Source of the DNA: DATBGO01 sp963840095
GTDB lineage: Bacteria; Actinomycetota; Actinomycetes; Streptosporangiales; Streptosporangiaceae
Assembly (NCBI GenBank): GCA_963840095.1
Contig: CAWIXN010000005.1
Span: 434,001 to 498,000 of the forward strand
DNA: 64,000 nucleotides
Reading direction: 5' to 3'
The translations under genes were made by a program, and so were the position numbers. This document shows, one piece after another, positions 19,123-25,377 of this stretch. The notes beneath the pieces were generated by a model. That model was not told the DNA's origin. It ran no database searches and was given only the letters and a program-made list of their open reading frames with translations. Within the stretch, counting starts at the first letter, position 1. Each line of letters begins with the position of its first letter.

Positions 19123-20097
19123 GTGCGGGAAATCGTGGTATTCAGCGGAAGCGCCCACCCCAGCCTGGCCGCCGAGATCTGCGCTCAGCTCGGTGAGCCG
19201 CTGCGCCCGGTCCGGGTGCGGCGCTTCGCCAATGACTGCCTCGAGGTGCAGCTGCAGTCCAACTGCCGGGAACGGGACGTCTTCCTGATCCAGCCGATCG
19301 TGCCGCCGGTCCAGGAGAACCTGGTCGAGCTGCTGCTGATGCTGGACGCCGCCCGGGGCGCCTCGGCGGCCCGGGTCACGGCCGTCATCCCGCATTACGC
19401 CTACGCCAGGTCGGACAAGAAGTCCATGCCCAGGGTGTCGATCGGCGGCCGGCTGGTCGCCGACCTGCTGGTGACGGCGGGCGCCAGCCGGGTGCTGACC
19501 ATGACGCTGCACGCTCCCCAGGTGCACGGGTTCTTCTCGGTCCCGGTCGACCATCTGCACGCCCTGCGCGAGCTCGCGGCGCACTTTGCCGACCTGAGCC
19601 TGCACAATGCGGTCGTGGTCTCGCCTGACCTCGGTAACGCCAAGCAGGCGGCCGCGCTGGCCCGGCGGCTCGGCCTGCCGGTGGCGGCAGGCGCCAAGGA
19701 ACGGCAGAGCGACGAGCAGGTCACGATCAGCTCGATCATCGGCGATGTGGCCGATCGCGACGTGATCATCCTCGATGACGAGATCGCCCGCGGGACGACC
19801 ATCCTCGAGCTGCTGGCCCGGCTGCAGGAACGCGGCGCCCGGTCGGTGCGCATTGCCTGCACGCACGGGCTGTTCTGCGACGGCGCGCTCAAGCGGATCG
19901 CCGCCAGGCCTGAGGTCGTCGAGATCGTTTCCACCAACACGGTGCCGATACCCGACACCGAGCGAGACCCCAAGCTGCAGGTCATCTCCCTGGCCCCAGC
20001 GCTCGCCGAGGCCATCCGGCGGATCCACGAGGGCGAGTCGGTCAGCGCGCTTTTCGACCACGACTGGATCGCGGCGCCCGGCCCGCATCTGGCCTGA
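19123..20097 (+). CDS. Ribose-phosphate pyrophosphokinase paralogue
   Basis: 324 aa. Two phosphoribosyltransferase-like domains are seen. The N-half has EIVVFSGSAHPSLAAEICAQ and AVIPHYAYARSDKK. The C-half has the PRPP-loop region DVIILDDEIARGTTILELLA. The loop differs from the usual DDMIDTAGT form (here DDEIARGTT) and the substrate segment reads SMPRVSIGGRLVADLL, so this is a divergent second PRPP synthetase rather than the housekeeping enzyme. Catalytic activity is likely but not certain. The GTG at 19123 has TAGCCT (19111-19116) 6 nt upstream, suggesting an internal leaderless promoter in addition to operon read-through. Confidence 0.85.
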   Translation: MREIVVFSGSAHPSLAAEICAQLGEPLRPVRVRRFANDCLEVQLQSNCRERDVFLIQPIVPPVQENLVELLLMLDAARGASAARVTAVIPHYAYARSDKKSMPRVSIGGRLVADLLVTAGASRVLTMTLHAPQVHGFFSVPVDHLHALRELAAHFADLSLHNAVVVSPDLGNAKQAAALARRLGLPVAAGAKERQSDEQVTISSIIGDVADRDVIILDDEIARGTTILELLARLQERGARSVRIACTHGLFCDGALKRIAARPEVVEIVSTNTVPIPDTERDPKLQVISLAPALAEAIRRIHEGESVSALFDHDWIAAPGPHLA

Positions 20098-20268
20098 CCT
20101 GGACTGCCTAGCCGGGCACGCCAGCCCGCGAGGCCGCCCGCCCGGCCGGTGCCGCCACCTGGCTACTCGAGCAGCGAGCGGCGCGGCCGCCGGTCCTGGA
20201 CCGCCGGCCGGACAGTTATCCGAGAGCCAGCGCACCCGATGGTGCCCGACCGGGCAGCACTGACTTAG

Positions 20269-20362
20269 AACCAGCCTGGGACCAGCCTGGAGCCGGCGGA
20301 ACCAGCCTGGAGCCGGCGGAACCAGCCCGGAGCCAGCGGAGCCAGCCTGGAACCAGCCCGGA
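20269..20362. repeat. 20-bp tandem repeats
   Basis: The unit ACCAGCCTGGAGCCGGCGGA occurs at 20281-20300 and 20301-20320, with a variant at 20321-20340 and degenerate partial copies on both sides. It lies in the 480-bp gap between the PRPP synthetase gene and ogt, in which I find no gene. Confidence 0.9.
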
Positions 20363-20363
20363 A

Positions 20364-20420
20364 CCTGATGGATTCGGGATTTCATCAGGGAAATCCTGAC
20401 CGATTCCCGAATCCATCAGG
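20364..20420. repeat. Nested perfect palindrome (16-bp arms)
   Basis: CCTGATGGATTCGGGA (20364-20379) is exactly inverted as TCCCGAATCCATCAGG (20405-20420). The 25-base interior holds a second stem, TCAGG (20385-20389) with CCTGA (20395-20399). An alternative stem is GGATTTC (20377-20383) with GAAATCC (20390-20396). It has no T-tract. It could be a strong terminator for the upstream operon, a protein-bound operator, or a REP/MITE-like element. It directly follows the tandem repeats. Confidence 0.85.
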
Positions 20421-20579
20421 CGAGAGTTCCGGGTCCCCCCGGCCCAGCCGGTGACGTCTGGGGCGAAAGTGACGCAAGCGAAGCTGGATGTGGCAGAGAC
20501 GCATCCGTGAGACGCGGCCGGGCCGCGGCCATGCGCCGAACTGGCCGCGCCGGGCAGCCACACCCGGCCGGCGCCGCGC

Positions 20580-21131
20580 TCAGCGGCCGGCCATCCGGCG
20601 CTCCAGCGCGAGCAGGTATTCCTTGCGCTCGAGGCCGCCGCCGTAGCCGGTCAGGCCGCCGTCGGAACCCACCACCCGATGACACGGCACGACGATGCTG
20701 ATCGGGTTCCTGCCGTTGGCCAGGCCCACTGCGCGTGCGGCCGACGGCCGGCCCAGCTGGACGGCGAGCTGACCGTAGGAGATCGTCGTCCCATACGGGA
20801 TGGCCTGCAGGGCGGCCCAGACAAGCAATTGAAACGCGGTACCCGACATGGCCAAGGGCAGGCTGAAGCTGGTCAGCCTGCCATCGAAATAGTCGGACAG
20901 CTGGGCCGCCGCCTCGGTGAACGGCCCTGCGTCCGGTTCGCCGAACAGCTCGGGAGCGGGCGGGTACCGGTGCTCGCTCAGGTACAGGCCGGCCAGCGCG
21001 TCATCGACGGCGAGCAGGGTGAGCGGGCCGACCGGGCTGTCGATGACGGTGTGCGCCCGGCGGCCGATGCCTGGGGTCGCCGGCCAGCCGGCGCCCGTCT
21101 GCGCCTGCGCGGTCAGCGTGTTTGCGGTCAT
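20580..21131 (-). CDS. ogt: Methylated-DNA--protein-cysteine methyltransferase
   Basis: A suicide repair enzyme for O6-alkylguanine. The 183-aa protein has the RNase-H-like N-domain (VIDSPVGPLTLLAVDDALAG), the helix-turn-helix and Asn hinge region (SAARAVGLANGRNP), and the active site IVVPCHRVVG with acceptor Cys150. It overlaps the ada-alkA stop by 4 bp (ATGA), so the two are co-expressed. The length and motifs are complete. Confidence 0.95.
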   Translation of the reverse strand: MTANTLTAQAQTGAGWPATPGIGRRAHTVIDSPVGPLTLLAVDDALAGLYLSEHRYPPAPELFGEPDAGPFTEAAAQLSDYFDGRLTSFSLPLAMSGTAFQLLVWAALQAIPYGTTISYGQLAVQLGRPSAARAVGLANGRNPISIVVPCHRVVGSDGGLTGYGGGLERKEYLLALERRMAGR

Positions 21132-22627
21132 GGCTGATCCTCTCGTCCGGCCGGCGCCGCCGCGGGCATCCGGTTAATCGCGTGGCCGCTGGTGGCCCAC
21201 AGGTACTGCACTGCATACGCGCGCCACGGCCGCCACCTGGCCGCGTGGCTGGTCAGGGCGGCGGACCCGGCAGGCAGGCCGAGTTCGCGTGCGGCGGCCC
21301 GGACTCCGAGATCGGACGCGACGAAGGCGTCGGGGTCGCCGAGGCCGCGCATCGCGATCATCTCCACGCTCCACGGGCCGATCCCCGGCAGTGCGGCCAG
21401 CCGGGCGCGGGCTGACTGCCAGTCGCTGCCGACGCCCACGTCGATCTCGCCGGCCGCCAGCGCACTGGTCAGCGCGGTGAACGTCCGCCGCCGGGCGGCC
21501 GGAAGAGCCAGCGTGGCCGGGTCCGCCCCGGCCAGGGCGGCGACGGCCGGGAACAGGCAGGTCAGGCCGCCCGCCGGGTCGGCCACCGGCTCGCCGTGGG
21601 CGGCGGCCAGCCGGGCCGCATGGGTTCGCGCCGCGGCCACTGACACCTGCTGGCCGAGCACGACACGCACGGCGAACTCCGCTGCGTCCACCGTCCGCGG
21701 CACCCGGCGGCCCGGAGCCTTGGCCACCAGCGGCGCCAGGGCCGGATCGGCGCTGAGCAGCTCCCCGGCGGCCGCCGGATCGGCGTCGAGATCGAGCAGC
21801 CGGCGGCACCGGCTGATCGCGCTGGCCAGGTCCCGCAGGTCGGTCAGGGCCAGCTGGCAGCCGATGTGCTCGGCTCCTGGCCACAGCGTGACGATGCCCG
21901 GCCCGTGCGGCAGCCGCAGGGTGCGGCGGTAGGCACCGTCGCGCCATTCCTCTACGCCGGGCACGGCTGTGGTCGCCAGGTGGCCGAACAGGTTGTCGGG
22001 GCAGAGGGGGAACCGGAACGGCAGCCGCAGCTGCAGCGCGCCTGGCGGGCCGGCCTGGCTCCCGCGGATCGCGCGGCGGCGCAGCTCGGTGGGGGATAGG
22101 GCGAACACCTCGCGGACCGTGTCGTTGAAGGCCCTGATGCTGGCGAAGCCGGCCGCGAACGCGACGTCGCCCATCGGCAGCGCGCTGGTCTCGATCAGCA
22201 GCCGGGCGGTCTGCGCCCGCTGCGCCCGGGCCAGCGCGAGGGGCCCCGCACCTAGCTCGGCTAGCAGCTGGCGCTGGAGCTGCCGGACGCTGTAACCGAG
22301 CCGGGCGGCCAGGCCGGGGACCCCGCTGGTGTCGATGACGCCGTCGGCGATCAGCCGCATCGCCCGCGCGACCAGGTCGGCGCGCTCGTTCCACTGCGGC
22401 GATCCGGGGCTCGCGTCCGGCCGGCACCGCTTGCAGGCGCGAAAGCCCGCCTGCTGCGCGGCGGCTGCGCTGGCGAAGAAACGCATGTTCTCCGGCTTCG
22501 GCGGCACCGCAGGGCAGCTCGGCCTGCAGTAGATCCCGGTGGTGATCACCGCGCCGAAGAACCAGCCGTCGAACCGGGCGTCCTTGGACTGGAAGGCCCG
22601 CACACAGCGCTCGGTGTCGTGATGCAT
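21128..22627 (-). CDS. alkA: Ada-type sensor fused to AlkA 3-methyladenine glycosylase
   Basis: A 499-aa fusion. The N-terminal Ada zinc domain has C34, C38, C65 and C68 (YCRPSCP and ACKRC), where C34 would accept methyl from phosphotriesters. An AraC-type DNA-binding domain spans about residues 85-190. The AlkA N-domain plus HhH-GPD glycosylase spans about 200-495, with LPGIGPWSVEMIAMRGLGDP followed by the catalytic Asp in AFVASDLG. The protein therefore senses methyl damage, regulates transcription and excises alkylated bases. Together with ogt it reconstitutes the whole adaptive response in two genes. GATGCT lies 6 nt before the start, weak support for a leaderless message. Confidence 0.92.
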   Translation of the reverse strand: MHHDTERCVRAFQSKDARFDGWFFGAVITTGIYCRPSCPAVPPKPENMRFFASAAAAQQAGFRACKRCRPDASPGSPQWNERADLVARAMRLIADGVIDTSGVPGLAARLGYSVRQLQRQLLAELGAGPLALARAQRAQTARLLIETSALPMGDVAFAAGFASIRAFNDTVREVFALSPTELRRRAIRGSQAGPPGALQLRLPFRFPLCPDNLFGHLATTAVPGVEEWRDGAYRRTLRLPHGPGIVTLWPGAEHIGCQLALTDLRDLASAISRCRRLLDLDADPAAAGELLSADPALAPLVAKAPGRRVPRTVDAAEFAVRVVLGQQVSVAAARTHAARLAAAHGEPVADPAGGLTCLFPAVAALAGADPATLALPAARRRTFTALTSALAAGEIDVGVGSDWQSARARLAALPGIGPWSVEMIAMRGLGDPDAFVASDLGVRAAARELGLPAGSAALTSHAARWRPWRAYAVQYLWATSGHAINRMPAAAPAGREDQP

Positions 22628-22718
22628 GCTGCCAGCATCGGCGGTACCACCATCCAGGTCTAGCGAAAAAACGACATGACCCTAGGCGGCCCGACCCAGC
22701 GGCTTTCTTTCCGAATCA

Positions 22719-23272
22719 GACGTCCAGCAGGTCCAGATGCTGGCGCTGATGACGTTCACGCTTATGGTTTCGGCGCCCATCACGTGCGTGGCGGCATCAT
22801 CCTGGCGCTTGACCAGGATGTTGAGCTGTCGGCCCTGCTGCTGGTCGCGTGCCGGCGCTCGGTGTCATCGTCGGGCTCATCGTCACCCGGATGCGGCCGC
22901 TGTTCCGGGCCATGCAGGCACGGATCGACCAGATCAACCGGGTGCTCCGGGAGCAGATCACCGGCGTCCGGGTGGTCCGGGCCTTTGTCCGCGACGATCT
23001 GGAGCAGCAGCGGTTCGACGACGCCAGCATCCAGCTCATGACCGTCTCACTCGGCGCCGGGCGGCTGATGGCGCCGATGTGCGCACCCTCCCCGACGGGT
23101 ACGAGACTGTGCTCGACGACGAGGGCGGCAACGTCAGCATGGGGGAGCGGCAGCTGATCACCATCGCGCGGGCCTTCCTGGCCCGGCCGGCCATCCTGAT
23201 CGTGGATGAGGCGACCAGTTCCGTCGACACCCGTACCGAGGTCCTGATCCAGCGGGCGATGAACTCGCGTGG
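22719..23272 (+). pseudogene. MdlB-type ABC exporter relic
   Basis: Pieces of one ABC half-transporter lie in order but in changing frames. They are DVQQVQMLALMTFTLMV, then GGIILALDQDVELSALLLVA in another frame, then GLIVTRMRPLFRAMQARI through INRVLREQITGVRVVRAFV in a third. After a large internal deletion comes nucleotide-binding-domain sequence: TLPDGYETVLDDEG, the signature NVSMGERQLITIARAFL, and Walker B ILIVDEATSSVDTRTEVL. The start, Walker A and C-terminus are missing. At least two frameshifts and one deletion (junction near 23075) make this a clear pseudogene of a multidrug-type exporter. Confidence 0.9.
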
Positions 23273-23298
23273 GACGCTGATGGCGTGCGGGGCACGGC

Positions 23299-24256
23299 AT
23301 GAAGGTCATCGACGTTGAGCATCTCCGCAAGGAGTACGCCACGACAATCGCCGTGGACGACGTTTCCTTCTCGGTCGGCGACGGGGAGATCTTCGGGATC
23401 CTGGGGCCCAACGGGGCGGGCAAGACGACCACTGTCGAATGCATCGCGGGCCTGCGCAGGCCGGATGCCGGGACGATCAGCGTTCTCGGCCTGGACCCGC
23501 AGCGCGACCGGCAGCAGATCAGGGAGCGGGTCGGCGTCCAGCTGCAGTCCAGCGCCCTGCCGGAAAAGCTGCGGGTCGGCGAGGCCGTGGATCTCTACGC
23601 GTCGTTCTACCGCCAGGCCGACGGGGGCGAGCTGCTGGATGTCCTCGGCCTGGCCGCCAAGCGCCGCGACTACTACGGGAAGCTGTCCGGCGGCCAGCAG
23701 CAGCGGCTGTCGATCGCGCTCGCGCTGATCGGCCAGCCCCGCCATCGTGATCCTGGATGAGCTGACGTCAGGCCTGGACCCGGCCGCCCGGCGCGGCACC
23801 TGGGAACTGGTCGAGAAGGTCAGGGACCGCGGCGTCACGGTCGTCCTGGTCACGCATTTCATGGATGAGGCCCAGCGGCTCTGCGACCGGGTCGCGCTGA
23901 TCGACGCCGGGCGGGTCGCCGCGCTGGGCACCCCGGCGGCCCTGGCCGAACGGGTCGGGCACGGTAAGCGCGTCAGGTTCCGCCCGTCCGGGCCGTTCGA
24001 TCCGCGGCTGCTGACTGACCTCCCCGAGGTCGCCGATGTGGAGCGGCAAGGGGAGCATGTCGTGGTCAGCGGGTCCGGCCAGCTCGTCAATGCCGTCATT
24101 CTCACCCTGGCCGCCGCCGGGGTGACCGCCCTGGACGTCGAGCTGCAGGCCGCCAGCCTGGAGGACGCGTTCCTCGCCCTGACCGGCCAGGACGCCGGGC
24201 AGAGGAGCGGGGAGCGCAGGCCGGCGCCGACTGGGTCCGCGGGGGGCTCCCCATGA
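23299..24256 (+). pseudogene. ABC-2 transporter ATPase, frameshifted
   Basis: The first part (from ATG 23299) has Walker A GPNGAGKTTTVECIAGL and signature KLSGGQQQRLSIALALIG. The second part, in the next frame, has Walker B VILDELTSGLDPAARRGTWE and the H-loop VVLVTHFMDEAQRLCDR. The frames join if one C is removed from the CCCC run at 23737-23740, restoring Gln-Pro-Ala-Ile-Val. Otherwise translation stops at 23760. This is either a real +1 frameshift or a sequencing indel. The gene starts 27 bp beyond the exporter relic and overlaps the permease start by 4 bp. Confidence 0.85.
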
Positions 24257-24845
24257 CCACCGGAAGCAGTGCGCCGCGCGCCACTGCCGCGTTCGGGCGG
24301 GCCCCGCGAGCCGCGCTGGCCAAGCTGACGATGACCGAGGCCAGGCTGGCCTGGCGGCAGCCGCTCGGGCTGATCTTCGGTGTCGGCCTGCCTACGCTGC
24401 TCCTGATCATCTTCGGGAGCCTGCCCGCCTTCCAGAAGGCGCAGGCCACGCTGGGCGGGCTCACCACCTTCCAGGTCTACCTGCCGGTCCTGATCGCCCT
24501 GGACCTGGCCATGGTCAGCCTGGTCAGCATCCCGACCGCGCTGGTCACCTACCGTGAGCAGGGAGTCCTGCGGCGGCTGTCGACGACCCCGGTGCCGCCG
24601 GCCTGGGTGCTCAGCGCCCAGCTGGCCGTCAACCTGGTGCTGGCCCTGGCGGGGATCTTGATCATCGTCATCGGCGGGGTCGGATTCGGCGCGAAGCTGC
24701 CGGGCAGCGCCGCGGGATTCGTGCTGGCCGTCGTCCTCGCGGTCGCGGCACTGTTCGCGATCGGCCTCTGCCTGGCGGCGGTGGCCAGGACCGCCAAGGC
24801 AGCGGGCGCGATCGGCCTGGCCTTGTACTTCCCGCTGCTATCCAC
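24253..24845 (+). pseudogene. ABC-2 permease, C-terminally truncated
   Basis: From ATG 24253, membrane sequence typical of ABC-2 permeases runs for about 198 residues: ARLAWRQPLGLIFGVGLPTL, a helix in LPVLIALDLAMVSLVS, TYREQGVLRRLSTTPVPP, then three more helices. It breaks off at GLALYFPLL, where the family normally continues into the last helix and C-terminus. The frame then reads nonsense to 24969. The break point abuts a YciI fragment, so a deletion fused the two genes. With the frameshifted ATPase the transporter is almost surely non-functional. Confidence 0.8.
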
Positions 24846-25142
24846 GGGCCGGGCTGGGACCCATCCCGGCCGATCCGGAAACAAGACGCCTGGGATCAGC
24901 ACGCGGACTTCATGGACCGGCTCGTCGACGATCGCTTCGTCATCCTTGGCGGCCCGGTCGGCGACCTGAGCGGGTCGGCCGGCGGCGATGGCGCCCTGCA
25001 GCTCGTCGAGGCCGCGGACGAGAGCGAGGTCAGGGCCCGCCTGAGCCAGGACCCGTGGGCGGCGATGGGAGTCCTCCAGGTGAGCATCGTTCAGCCCTGG
25101 GCGCTCTGGCTCGATGGCACCCGGGGCCTGCTCACGCGCTGA
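24846..25142 (+). pseudogene. YciI-family protein lacking its start
   Basis: In the frame ending at 25142 the sequence reads GPGWDPSRPIRKQDAWDQHA, then FMDRLVDDRFVILGGPVGD, LQLVEAADESEVRARL and WALWLDG. This is the YciI/YCII ferredoxin-like fold from about its tenth residue to its end. The N-terminal residues are replaced by permease sequence. An internal ATG at 24912 could give a 76-aa product lacking the first strand and the usual His/Asp pair. It is best treated as a relic. Confidence 0.7.
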
Positions 25143-25377
25143 CGATGACCGGGGGAACCGCTGGCGCTCATGCGCTTAGCCGGCGGCCTCCTGCCTGCGA
25201 GCGGTGCGGCCACGGCGCCTGCTGGTTATACGTCGATGACCGGGGCGCAACTGGAACTTTCTCGGTGCCCCGATCGCTGCATTCTGGGATCTGACCGCTT
25301 CACTGCCGGCTCCGGCTGACCGGGGCCGCTGCGGCAGGCAGCACGGCCCGGCAGGGTCGAGGAAATGAGGCAGGCCT

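Noticed and set aside
20269..20362. CRISPR array
   Set aside because: Repeats are contiguous 20-mers with no spacers, and no cas genes are near.
18814..20385. 523-codon minus-strand frame opposite glycerate kinase and PRPP synthetase
   Set aside because: It mirrors two strongly supported genes. Its N-terminus is just the translated tandem repeats.
25143..25377. Possible small gene before the molybdenum hydroxylase
   Set aside because: The frame ending near 25294 has no recognisable sequence, and the region looks like decayed DNA.
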